Positions 36,065 through 43,953 of a stretch of DNA of 64,000 nucleotides are shown one piece after another; position 1 is the first letter of the stretch; each line of letters starts with the position of its first letter. The notes under the pieces were generated by a model. It had not been told where the DNA came from. It ran no database searches and was given only the letters and a program-made list of their open reading frames with translations. The DNA comes from CTSoil-075 sp042610375 (GTDB lineage: Bacteria > Bacillota > Negativicutes > DSM-13327): assembly GCF_042610375.1 (NCBI RefSeq), contig NZ_JBGJZL010000008.1:62001-126000 (forward strand), written 5' to 3'. The position numbers and the translations under genes were made by a program.

Positions 36065-37324
36065 TTATTGAGAAATAGGATTGATCGTCACTGCAATTCC
36101 TGATTTAAGACGAGCTAAATTCGTCACTGCTATCTGCTCACCTTCATCGATCCCTGTAAGAATTTCTACACTTGTATCATTCACTAAGCCAAGTTTTACA
36201 GTTTTTTCAATGATTTTACTATTGCTATCAATAACAAAAACACGAGAGATTCCATTCATGGAAAGAACAGCTTCTTTGGGTACAAATAAAGTTTTTGATC
36301 GCAATAATACTGTTAAATTCGTTCTTGCAAACATCCCTGTTTTAATTTGATCATCAGGATGATCAAGATCCATACGAATGGTAAAAGTTTGTGTCTTAGT
36401 ATCCATTGCAGGGCTTATATAAGTAATCTTTCCTGCATAGGTTTTTCCCAAGGAATCAACAGAAATAACAGTAGGCATACCTAGAGTAATTTGTCCAATA
36501 TCTTGTTCTGAAACTGCACAATCAACAAAGATATGACTATTATCAACAATCGATAATAATTTTACCCCAGCTTGCGCCATCGTCCCTACTTCGGCTTGTC
36601 GATAGCCAATGATACCCTCGCGCGGTGCACGTAAAATTAGATCATTTTTTTGATTGATCAAAGCATCGACTGTACTCTGAGCTTTATCACTCGCAGCTTG
36701 TTTCGACAAAACCGTTGCAGCATTTCCTGCTGCGATTTGCTTAGACCAAGTTTCAAGAGCAGCACGTGCTGTCGTAACTTGTTGCTCCGTATTATCGAGA
36801 ACTTCTTTTGATATGGCACCTTGTTCATAGAGAGTTTGATAACGTCTTAAACTCGTCATCGCACGCTGATAGTCATCTTGGGCTTTTTGATAACTTGCTT
36901 CAAAATTTGCCTGACTTTCAATGGCATCGGCATTAGCTTGTCGTAGGCTCGCTCCATTTTGGGCAATTGATATATCAACATCGCCCATATCCTGAACAAT
37001 TAAATTCTGACCTTGGGATACATGTTGACCTAACTCCACATTAACCCCAGTGATTCTTCCTGTATATTTAGCAACAATATCCACTTGAAATACAGGTACA
37101 GTTTGACCTGTTAGCACAACTTCGCGCGTCATATCTTTACGTGCAACAGTGAGAACATCGACTGCCGGTTTCATCTCTCCTGCTCGCTGTCCTTTCACAG
37201 TAGTTTTAGCTTTAAAACCATAAAAAGCGGCGATGAGTAGCAAAATGATACCAATCATAATTAAAATTTTTGTCTTCTGGTTCGTTCCGGGTAAATATTT
37301 TTTCAAATGCCTTGCGTCACTCAA
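36065..37324 (-). CDS. RND efflux periplasmic adaptor (HlyD/MFP family)
   Basis: About 419 residues. One N-terminal TM anchor (KILIMIGIILLLIAAFYGF), then the barrel-sandwich hybrid (VELGQHVSQGQNLIVQD), a long alpha hairpin (about 125-205), the second lipoyl half (LILRAPREGIIGYRQAEVG) and beta barrel/membrane-proximal domains. Bridges the RND pump to the outer-membrane channel. The frame opens with GTG at 37333, but TTG at 37324 has ideal spacing to GAGGTGG. Between the MarR gene and the pump. Confidence 0.93.
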   Translation of the reverse strand: MSDARHLKKYLPGTNQKTKILIMIGIILLLIAAFYGFKAKTTVKGQRAGEMKPAVDVLTVARKDMTREVVLTGQTVPVFQVDIVAKYTGRITGVNVELGQHVSQGQNLIVQDMGDVDISIAQNGASLRQANADAIESQANFEASYQKAQDDYQRAMTSLRRYQTLYEQGAISKEVLDNTEQQVTTARAALETWSKQIAAGNAATVLSKQAASDKAQSTVDALINQKNDLILRAPREGIIGYRQAEVGTMAQAGVKLLSIVDNSHIFVDCAVSEQDIGQITLGMPTVISVDSLGKTYAGKITYISPAMDTKTQTFTIRMDLDHPDDQIKTGMFARTNLTVLLRSKTLFVPKEAVLSMNGISRVFVIDSNSKIIEKTVKLGLVNDTSVEILTGIDEGEQIAVTNLARLKSGIAVTINPISQ

Positions 37325-37340
37325 TGTTTCCACCTCTTAA

Positions 37341-37793
37341 TTATTTTCTGTCAATATTCATACTCTCTTTAAGCTCAATAGCATTTAGTGCCATTCGTTC
37401 TATTAATTCATAAGCAATCTTAGCTTCAGTCGGTGAAAATCCAGCAGTAACTGCTTCTGCCCATTTCTTAAGAATTTGGCGAACTTCAGGTTCGATCGCC
37501 TTGCCTTTTTCCGTTAAGTAAACTTTATAAGCGCGCCGATCATCAGAATCAATTTGTTTTTCTACATATCCTAAGGATTCTAATTTTCTAATCGAACGAG
37601 TTATCGTCCCTTTATCTTTATTGGTAAATTTACTGATCACCTCCTGGGTAATTCCTTCTTGGCGAAATAAACACAAAAGACAGGAATAATGTCCAAGGCC
37701 AATTCCGTACTCGACAAAATAGTGATCAAAATATGATTGTCCAATTCGATATAAACACGATATCCATTTTCCTATATATGGCTTCCGGGTCAT
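37341..37793 (-). CDS. MarR-family transcriptional regulator
   Basis: 150-residue winged-helix regulator: ITQEVISKFTNKDKGTITRSIRKLESLGYVEKQIDSDDRRAYKVYLTEKG (about 58-108) covers recognition helix and wing, with the DxRxxxxxLT signature. First gene of the MarR-adaptor-RND operon; likely a repressor relieved by a pump substrate. Start ATG at 37793 after GGAGGAC. A palindromic operator overlaps its promoter. Confidence 0.93.
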   Translation of the reverse strand: MTRKPYIGKWISCLYRIGQSYFDHYFVEYGIGLGHYSCLLCLFRQEGITQEVISKFTNKDKGTITRSIRKLESLGYVEKQIDSDDRRAYKVYLTEKGKAIEPEVRQILKKWAEAVTAGFSPTEAKIAYELIERMALNAIELKESMNIDRK

Positions 37794-37833
37794 TAAAATG
37801 TCCTCCCTATAAATGTCCATTTGCAATATTTCC

Positions 37834-37862
37834 ATAATACCAGTAAATAGTTGTTTTCACAA
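37834..37862 (-). promoter_or_regulatory. Promoter of the MarR-RND operon
   Basis: Minus-strand TTGTGA (37857-37862), 17 bases, TATTAT (37834-37839). The -35 hexamer lies inside the palindrome at 37845-37868. Confidence 0.65.
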
Positions 37863-37868
37863 CTATTT
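37845..37868. promoter_or_regulatory. Probable MarR operator palindrome
   Basis: AAATAGTTGT - TTTC - ACAACTATTT: perfect 10-bp arms. The TTG..CAA spacing is typical of MarR-family sites, and the overlap with the -35 box would give autorepression. Confidence 0.75.
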
Positions 37869-37923
37869 CTCCTCTATTTTTCAATAAAATTCTTATGAAA
37901 TACATCTTAATGAATCGGATTGC

Positions 37924-37952
37924 TTGACGGGATGATGTAGATTCTATATGAT
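37924..37952 (+). promoter_or_regulatory. Sigma-A promoter of the M48 protease gene
   Basis: TTGACG, 17-base spacer, TATGAT on the plus strand, about 55 bases before the start codon. Confidence 0.6.
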
Positions 37953-38008
37953 TAAATTACCATAGTTTCCAACTTTAAAACTGTACAAAAAACAAGGAGG
38001 AATTAACA

Positions 38009-39082
38009 TTGTTCTCAAGAATTTTTTTTAAGAAATCAATAATATTTTCGTTAATTACCTGTTTATTGATTATGCCAGCTATTCAATTGAAGAAAGTAGA
38101 AGCAGCTACTCTTGCACAAAAACTACTTTATTCTGCGGCGGCGGTCACGCTTGTCACAGCTTATTATAATAATGTTAATGATAAAGGACAAAAAGACAGT
38201 CTCGCAACAACACAGAAACAAACTGGTGTTTATCATGATGAAGAAGCAAATCAACGGATACAATCGATTGAAAATCAGCTTAAAAATCCTGGCTTAATAA
38301 AAAACAAATACGAAATCTACGCCAATCCTAAAAAAGATTTCAACGCCTTTTGTACTTTAGGCAACGTAATCACCATTAATAAAGGTGCATTGGATACTTT
38401 AGACGACGATGAATTAGCACTCGTTATGAGCCATGAAATAGGTCATGGTGAGAAAAAACATGTCGTGACAGGTATTACAAAAGGCGTTAGCCTAGGGTTG
38501 GCTGTTGACCTCTTCTTATCCAATAATCAAAATAATACCAGTTATATTTTGTCGGGCATCGGTGCCAATTATATTAATAATGAAATGTTCACTATGGGGC
38601 AAGAGTGGGAAGCTGACAACCTAGGTTTTACCTATGCAACAGCTGCTGGTTTTAATCCTGGTGGGGCAGCTGCCTCTATGGTAAAGATGCGTTCAATGTA
38701 TGGAGAATTACATCACGAAGGATTGGTGGAAGTGATCAATCCTAATAATCATCCTAAAACCAGTGATCGGGTTAATAATTTTTCAGCTAAATTAACTGCC
38801 TATAGTAATCAGCATGTACGTGTTAAAAATGACAAGACAGTGATGATCGATAATAAAGAAATCATAACACCGGTTAAAACCAATCGTTACCTAGCAGAAG
38901 AACGCGCCTATCTCATTGCTGGAAACTTGGCTAAAGTTTATCATAACAACCTCATAGATACTGCCACCATTGGCGATGATGGAGCCGTCTACATAGGAAA
39001 TCAAAAGATTTCTACCCTCACTGAAAATGATATAAGCCCTGAGGAACTAGCCAATCGAATCAATGAAGTTAACAATAAATAG
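38009..39082 (+). CDS. Exported M48-family metalloprotease
   Basis: 357 residues. N-terminal signal peptide (FFKKSIIFSLITCLLIMPAIQ, cleavage likely near VEA-AT, residue 32). Zinc motif H142-EIGH-146; third ligand in EWEADNLGFTYATAAG near 207. Resembles the BepA/Oma1/LoiP-type periplasmic peptidases that handle outer-membrane proteins, consistent with a diderm host. The C-terminal ~100 residues are not assigned. TTG start behind AAGGAGGAATT. Single gene with its own promoter and a strong terminator. Confidence 0.9.
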   Translation: MFSRIFFKKSIIFSLITCLLIMPAIQLKKVEAATLAQKLLYSAAAVTLVTAYYNNVNDKGQKDSLATTQKQTGVYHDEEANQRIQSIENQLKNPGLIKNKYEIYANPKKDFNAFCTLGNVITINKGALDTLDDDELALVMSHEIGHGEKKHVVTGITKGVSLGLAVDLFLSNNQNNTSYILSGIGANYINNEMFTMGQEWEADNLGFTYATAAGFNPGGAAASMVKMRSMYGELHHEGLVEVINPNNHPKTSDRVNNFSAKLTAYSNQHVRVKNDKTVMIDNKEIITPVKTNRYLAEERAYLIAGNLAKVYHNNLIDTATIGDDGAVYIGNQKISTLTENDISPEELANRINEVNNK

Positions 39083-39132
39083 TTCTAAACTCTACATACT
39101 GAAATAAAAATTTTCAATGAATTTTCTAAAAG

Positions 39133-39177
39133 AAACCAGCACCTTCTTAACGTTTAGCGTTAAGAAGGTGCTGGTTT
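39133..39177. terminator. Bidirectional terminator between M48 and cca genes
   Basis: Perfect 20-bp arms, 5-base loop, T-run on the plus strand right after. Sits between the convergent stops. Confidence 0.93.
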
Positions 39178-39182
39178 TTTAG

Positions 39183-40316
39183 TTATAATATTTTTCCAAT
39201 CATCTCAATATGTTTCTTTCTTAACCATTCACCGATTTCTTTCCCTTTTAACTCCTTAGGCATGTCACTTTGCTGAAATGTGCTCATAGCAGCTTTAAAA
39301 GTACCCAATACAGGTAAATCTAACCTAGCTCCTCGAGTAACCATATCAAATTCTTCTACACTCAATGCACCACGCCGTAAAGTGCTAATTGCCATTACAA
39401 TTTTTTCAGCGCTTGGAATTTCTAATAATCCTGTAAACTTATTCATTGTGATTGCCGAATCAAGCCAGTCCCCTGGCAACTTCATCTTATGATCCCAACT
39501 TAGTAAAGTCTCCTTATCTAATACTAACCCCAAAGCAGCAAATCTTAGTTTTGGACTTTTGGTCAATTGCGCTACTCCATCTAAAGCGACCATTGCTCTT
39601 TCAAAGTTTTCTTTCGGTAAATTTGAGATTTCTTGAAAGGTCACTGGCAATAACTTAGTTTCTGCCAAAACACGAAAAAAAGTACTTGGCTCTTGAGCAT
39701 CGTTTAAAACCTTTGTCAATTCCATGAGCATACGCTCAGCAGGTTCATCTCTCAGTTCATCTACTACAGCACTTGCTAAAATGAGCGTTTCAGGATGAAT
39801 TGTAAAACCAAACCGAGCCGATTGACCTGCCAGACGTAAAGAGCGCATTGGATCATCGGGAAAATGCTCACTCGTGGCTCTTAGCAGTTTGCTTTGAATA
39901 TCTTCAACTCCCTTAAAAGGATCAACAATCTCACCCGTTAAACAATCCATGGCAATGGAGTTGATTGTCGTATCACGTCGATAAAGATCTTCTTCAATTT
40001 TTATTTTAGGCTTAGCTGAAACTTTAAAGCCTTTATAGCCACTACTCACTTTTCGTTCCGTTCTCGCAAAGGCTAATTCACATTTTACACCATCAATAAA
40101 TAAGTGAAATACAGGAAAAGACTTACCGCGTTCCTCAGCATCAGGAAATATGGCTTTAAAGTTTTTCTTCACCATACCAACAATGCAAAAATCGATATCT
40201 TTCGGTATGACTCCCATAAATTGATCTCGAACACAACCACCCACCCGAAATACCCGTCCACCACACTCTGCGATTGTTTCAGCAAAAGACTGCTCTGTTA
40301 ATAAGACTTGGTTCAT
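39183..40316 (-). CDS. cca: tRNA nucleotidyltransferase / poly(A) polymerase family protein
   Basis: 377-residue class II nucleotidyltransferase: RVFRVGGCVRDQFMG near 20-34, catalytic DID in PKDIDFCIVG near 39-45, RRDTTINSIAMD near 113 and DDPMRSLRLAGQSARFGF near 154. It lacks an HD domain signature, so the basic role is CCA-end synthesis or repair, or poly(A) tailing. Both tRNAs at 26 kb have CCA encoded, so repair is the probable use. Confidence 0.9.
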   Translation of the reverse strand: MNQVLLTEQSFAETIAECGGRVFRVGGCVRDQFMGVIPKDIDFCIVGMVKKNFKAIFPDAEERGKSFPVFHLFIDGVKCELAFARTERKVSSGYKGFKVSAKPKIKIEEDLYRRDTTINSIAMDCLTGEIVDPFKGVEDIQSKLLRATSEHFPDDPMRSLRLAGQSARFGFTIHPETLILASAVVDELRDEPAERMLMELTKVLNDAQEPSTFFRVLAETKLLPVTFQEISNLPKENFERAMVALDGVAQLTKSPKLRFAALGLVLDKETLLSWDHKMKLPGDWLDSAITMNKFTGLLEIPSAEKIVMAISTLRRGALSVEEFDMVTRGARLDLPVLGTFKAAMSTFQQSDMPKELKGKEIGEWLRKKHIEMIGKIL

Positions 40317-40467
40317 TATCTATACGCTCCCTCAACTTGACATCATTTTTATATTCATAACTATATCAATAACCCATAAATATGATTTAATTATATACTT
40401 AAAATTTGTAAAAACCAAATACCCTCAGAAAAACCCTGGGATTTTGTTTATATAGCAGAATAAATTT

Positions 40468-40500
40468 TATACTATTTACATCCAGGTAGTATAAAAAAGA
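40468..40500. promoter_or_regulatory. Inverted repeat upstream of a small membrane protein gene
   Basis: TTTATACTA / TAGTATAAA arms (9 bp) around a 12-base spacer, about 80 bases before the gene at 40572. Could be an operator or a weak terminator. Confidence 0.35.
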
Positions 40501-40571
40501 CTTTTTTATATGAATAAAATGGTTATTTTAGGTAATACTATATGTATCAAATTTTTCTTACGAGGTGACAT

Positions 40572-40820
40572 ATGGATAAGTTATTGACTCCGCAAAATCT
40601 TTTAAAAGGTTTTAAAATTGCTATCTATGTAAACCTTCTATGCTTAATTTTTTCAATATTTATCGCTGTTGTATGGATCTATATGTTGATTGGATTTTGG
40701 GACTGGGAGCACTTATTATATTTATGTATATTTTATAGCGCAAATATCATCCTGACTCTGATCTTAAAAAGGTGGTATCTCATTTATTTACAACGTAAGA
40801 AAAAACTTGGCTTATGCTGA
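40572..40820 (+). CDS. Small two-TM membrane protein, unknown
   Basis: 82 residues with two hydrophobic helices (about 15-43 and 52-66) and a basic C-terminus. Good GAGGTG ribosome binding site 5 bases before ATG. I do not recognise the family. Its last codons (from about 40797) match the first ~24 bases of the dispersed repeat at 8507 with few changes, so the C-terminus may be derived from a repeat. Confidence 0.6.
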   Translation: MDKLLTPQNLLKGFKIAIYVNLLCLIFSIFIAVVWIYMLIGFWDWEHLLYLCIFYSANIILTLILKRWYLIYLQRKKKLGLC

Positions 40821-40862
40821 TTCCTCCGATAAAGTCATAAACTTCAGTGGGAGTAAAATAAT

Positions 40863-41126
40863 TCATTTGACAGGTACTTTTAGCACTTGTCCTGGATAAA
40901 TGTGAGCATTATTATTCAGACCATTCAACTGTTTAATCGCTTGGGTTAGATCTCTTATATCATCTCTAGCAGTTACATAATGTGTGGCAACTCCCCAGAC
41001 TGTATCACCAGATTTTACATAAAAAGTTGTATAACAATTTGCTTCAAGATAAGCATTAGAACTAGCTAAAGGTGTAATCGACCATAAAAAGACAATTAAA
41101 AAAACAGCCAGCAGGATCCTATTCAC
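40863..41126 (-). CDS. LysM protein of YneA type, SOS-controlled
   Basis: 87 residues: N-terminal membrane anchor or signal (about 4-23) then one LysM domain (FYVKSGDTVWGVATHYV...IYPGQVLKVPV, about 36-87). This size and layout equal Bacillus YneA, the SOS cell-division inhibitor. Two LexA-type palindromes overlap its promoter, supporting that role. GTG start at 41126 behind AGAAGGGGGG. Unlike Bacillus, lexA is not the divergent neighbour; a multi-TM protein gene is. Function inferred, not shown. Confidence 0.75.
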   Translation of the reverse strand: MNRILLAVFLIVFLWSITPLASSNAYLEANCYTTFYVKSGDTVWGVATHYVTARDDIRDLTQAIKQLNGLNNNAHIYPGQVLKVPVK

Positions 41127-41145
41127 ATGCAAACACCCCCCTTCT

Positions 41146-41159
41146 AGAACAAATGTTCT
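41146..41159. promoter_or_regulatory. LexA box 2
   Basis: AGAACAAATGTTCT: GAAC-N4-GTTC, the Gram-positive LexA (DinR) pattern, palindromic through TAGAAC/GTTCTA. Lies just downstream of the -10 box of the LysM gene. Confidence 0.8.
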
Positions 41160-41169
41160 ATTTGGGGAA

Positions 41170-41199
41170 ATTATACCACAGTACATATGTTCTTTGCAA
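41170..41199 (-). promoter_or_regulatory. Promoter of the LysM/YneA-like gene
   Basis: Minus-strand TTGCAA (41194-41199), 18-base spacer, TATAAT (41170-41175). LexA box 1 fills the spacer. Confidence 0.75.
41180..41193. promoter_or_regulatory. LexA box 1
   Basis: On the minus strand AGAACATATGTACT, one mismatch from the GAACATATGTTC core of the Bacillus consensus. Between -35 and -10. Confidence 0.75.
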
Positions 41200-41220
41200 G
41201 CCGCCTAAAAACTTATCCCC

Positions 41221-41274
41221 TATAGACAATATCTTCACGTAAAATAAAAACTTTTCGTGAAGATATTGTCTATA
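41221..41274. repeat. Long inverted repeat, 19-bp arms
   Basis: Arms 41221-41239 and 41256-41274 are perfect complements; loop of 16 AT-rich bases. Non-coding, in the divergent region between the LysM gene and the multi-TM gene. Confidence 0.85.
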
Positions 41275-41280
41275 AATCCC

Positions 41281-41348
41281 TTTATACAGAACTAGCTTAG
41301 TTATTATGACTTTAAATGGGCATAATAACTAAGCTAGTTCTGTATAAA
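41281..41348. repeat. Long inverted repeat, 28-bp arms
   Basis: Arms 41281-41308 and 41321-41348, perfect, with a 12-base loop. Unrelated in sequence to the repeat at 41221. The right arm ends at the ribosome binding site of the gene at 41361, so the folded RNA would reach the translation start. Confidence 0.87.
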
Positions 41349-41360
41349 GGAGAACACTCC

Positions 41361-42608
41361 ATGAGCGATAGTTACACCCCACGGCGCAAAAGATTGGATC
41401 TCTCACGATTCGATACGATGCAAATGCATGTTAGACATCCATTGGTAGCTGTTTGGTGGGCCATGTCCTTCGCAGGTTTTGGACAGATGATGGTCGGCAG
41501 TTATGTGAAAGGCTACGTGCTAGTACTTCTCGAAATTATTATCAATATGCAGGCAAATTTAAACATGGCAATCGTGTATTCGTTTACAGGACAGTTCGAT
41601 CTAGCCAAGTCAGTTCTCGATACACGATGGCTTCTAGGTTATGTTCTCGTTTATGTTTATGGTATATGGGATTCCTATAACCTGACCGTGAACACCAATA
41701 AACTTGCCGTGCTTGCCGCTAGAGAAAAAGCTCCTATTGATGTATTCAAGATGATCCCCTTTTCCATCAACTATCTGGACAAAAGAGTTCCTTGGATTAG
41801 TCTTTTTTGGAGTTTTGTTTTGCCTGGATTAGGGCATATGTACGTTCTTCGGATGGCCACTGGCTATTTTTTAATTGCATTTTGGTTCGTCTGTGCTTAT
41901 TATTCTCGAATATTCCAAGTTCTACAATTTACCTTGATGGGAGATTTCAGTCAAGCAATCACTGTCGCCGATCCTCAGTGGATGCTCTTCATGCCTTCGA
42001 TTTATGGTTATGCAGCCTATGAGGCCTACTCCTCGACAGTAGAATTAAACAAAATTTTCGATATCGAACTGGACGAATATCTAGAGAAAAGATACCAGTT
42101 ATTTCCCCTTGAACTTCCTATTCTAAAAATGAAGGTGGCACTGAAAGTGTTAATAACGGCAACTTTTGACCATTCCCAATTCGTTGAGCTAGCAATCACT
42201 GAGCTTGAAAAAAAAGGCATCGCCAAAGAAAAAATTTTGGCGATACCCCTTACACATGAAGAACAAGATTTTGCAATTTTAGATACCATCCATCGGTCCG
42301 ATGGGGTCAGTATATTCGATACCTCTTCCGTATTTGCCACCGCAGGTATGACACTTGGAGTCATTTATGGCTTTATCTGGCTGTGGGGTCCTATCATTTG
42401 GGGACTGATTGGATTAGCAATCGGGGCAATCATAGGATTTGCACTAGATTATCTGTTGACCAAGAGAAAAATATCGACTCAGCGAAAAAGTAAAGCCTCT
42501 GAACTAGTGCTTATTGTAAGTTGCGAAAAAACACAAACGGATATGGTAGAAAAAATTCTACGCAATCATACGGCTTTTGGTGTTGGTAAAGTAACAAATA
42601 TTACATAA
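41361..42608 (+). CDS. Multi-TM protein with two TM2-like units and a ferredoxin-fold-like tail, unknown
   Basis: 415 residues; no known function recognised. Two similar membrane units resembling TM2-type hairpins occur: AGFGQMMVGSYVKGYVLVLLE (about 38-58) and VLPGLGHMYVLRMATGYFLIAF (about 155-176). A soluble part (about 258-320, with ATFDHSQFVELAITELEKKGI) is followed by a glycine-rich hydrophobic pair (about 335-375) and a short second alpha-beta segment. The soluble parts recall the DUF1269/GSP17M-like fold that often straddles a glycine-zipper helix; this is only a resemblance. ATG at 41361 follows AAAGGAG. Its 3' end overlaps convergent ssnA by 8 bases. Confidence 0.7.
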   Translation: MSDSYTPRRKRLDLSRFDTMQMHVRHPLVAVWWAMSFAGFGQMMVGSYVKGYVLVLLEIIINMQANLNMAIVYSFTGQFDLAKSVLDTRWLLGYVLVYVYGIWDSYNLTVNTNKLAVLAAREKAPIDVFKMIPFSINYLDKRVPWISLFWSFVLPGLGHMYVLRMATGYFLIAFWFVCAYYSRIFQVLQFTLMGDFSQAITVADPQWMLFMPSIYGYAAYEAYSSTVELNKIFDIELDEYLEKRYQLFPLELPILKMKVALKVLITATFDHSQFVELAITELEKKGIAKEKILAIPLTHEEQDFAILDTIHRSDGVSIFDTSSVFATAGMTLGVIYGFIWLWGPIIWGLIGLAIGAIIGFALDYLLTKRKISTQRKSKASELVLIVSCEKTQTDMVEKILRNHTAFGVGKVTNIT

Positions 42609-43929
42609 ATACATCCATTTTATCCCATAAATCTTGGGAAATTCTCTGAGTTTTGGCATAAATCGCGCTGACATCAAAGGGAAACTGTCTATTTTCAAGG
42701 ATAACCTGACCATTAATAATGACCGTAGTTACATCACGTGAATTCAAACCAAAAGCAATATGCCCACCGATATTTTCAGCCGTTAAAGGCGTCGGAGATT
42801 GATAATCAAGAACCGTCAAATCAGCTTTATATCCAGGTGCAACTCGACCGAACTGAGCACTGAAGTAACGAGAAACAAGCTCATTTCCTTTGTATAAAAA
42901 CTGTAAGTAAGTATCAGGCCATAATGGACCACCCATATCTTTGTGTTTGAAAAAAGCAAATTTCATTTCTTCAAACATATCACTGCCCATACCATCAGTA
43001 CCTAGCACTAAATTTTTATACATAGATAACTTATTGCTATACCCCACATGATTGTTCATATTCGAACGCGCATTATGTGCTAAAAAAGCGTCATGATCAT
43101 TGATAATAGCAATATCCTGATCAGATAGGTACACACCGTGGACTAAAAGAGACTTATCATTAATTAAACCAAAATCATTAAGACGCACCATCACATCTTT
43201 CCCATATATATGGTGGCTGTGGGACACATCATAACGATCTTCAGCGACATGAATATGCACACCCCGTCTCGTTTCCCATACGGCCTTTGCCATTAATTTA
43301 AGAGCAGGATCAGTCATTGTCATTGGAGCATGACCGCCAATCATGGCTTCAACTAAATAGTCATCACCTTTATTTTTTTTATCAGCGTCACAAAGTGTTG
43401 CAAAATCAATATTTTCTTGAATGCAAGTCTCAACTTCTTGCATGCCACCATTGCGATCTGTCGTTTCATAGCAAGTAATACCACGGAGTCCTACTTCTTC
43501 AAAAGCTTGCTTGAGGACACGAAGGGAACCTTTAATAAAACTTGGCGAAGCATGGTGATCAATCACAGTGGTTGTACCAGCGCGAATGGCTTCAAGAGCG
43601 CATATCATTGCGCTATAGTAAAGAACTTCTTCGTCAATGGCTACATCTAGCCGCCACCAAAGGTTTTTAAGCATAGAGATAAAATCAGGGCTGGGGGGAA
43701 TCTTCGCAGTAATACCGCGAGCCAAACCAGAGTAAAAATGGTTATGACTGCAGACTAGTCCTGGCATTACGAGGGCACCTTTCATATCAAGAATACGATC
43801 AGCTTGATAATTTGCCGCCACACTCCTACCAACAGCAATAATTTTGCTACCACTTATCACAATATCTAAACCCGCTTGTACTGTCGCAGGGCTAAAATCA
43901 ACGACGGTTGCATTTTTCAATATAATCAC
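42601..43929 (-). CDS. ssnA: Putative aminohydrolase SsnA
   Basis: 442-residue amidohydrolase-superfamily enzyme. Metal ligands: HNH in VCSHNHFYSG near 58-62, His in HIHVAEDRYDV near 220, HGVYLSD near 257 and Asp in LGTDGMGSDMFEE near 297. Length and sequence match SsnA, encoded in E. coli and clostridia with selenium-dependent xanthine dehydrogenase and YgeX/YgeY; these genes have been tied to anaerobic purine/urate breakdown. GTG at 43929 after GGAGGG. Last gene of the catabolic cluster. Confidence 0.9.
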   Translation of the reverse strand: MIILKNATVVDFSPATVQAGLDIVISGSKIIAVGRSVAANYQADRILDMKGALVMPGLVCSHNHFYSGLARGITAKIPPSPDFISMLKNLWWRLDVAIDEEVLYYSAMICALEAIRAGTTTVIDHHASPSFIKGSLRVLKQAFEEVGLRGITCYETTDRNGGMQEVETCIQENIDFATLCDADKKNKGDDYLVEAMIGGHAPMTMTDPALKLMAKAVWETRRGVHIHVAEDRYDVSHSHHIYGKDVMVRLNDFGLINDKSLLVHGVYLSDQDIAIINDHDAFLAHNARSNMNNHVGYSNKLSMYKNLVLGTDGMGSDMFEEMKFAFFKHKDMGGPLWPDTYLQFLYKGNELVSRYFSAQFGRVAPGYKADLTVLDYQSPTPLTAENIGGHIAFGLNSRDVTTVIINGQVILENRQFPFDVSAIYAKTQRISQDLWDKMDVFM

Positions 43930-43953
43930 TAAGTTCTTCCCTCCAATCATCCA

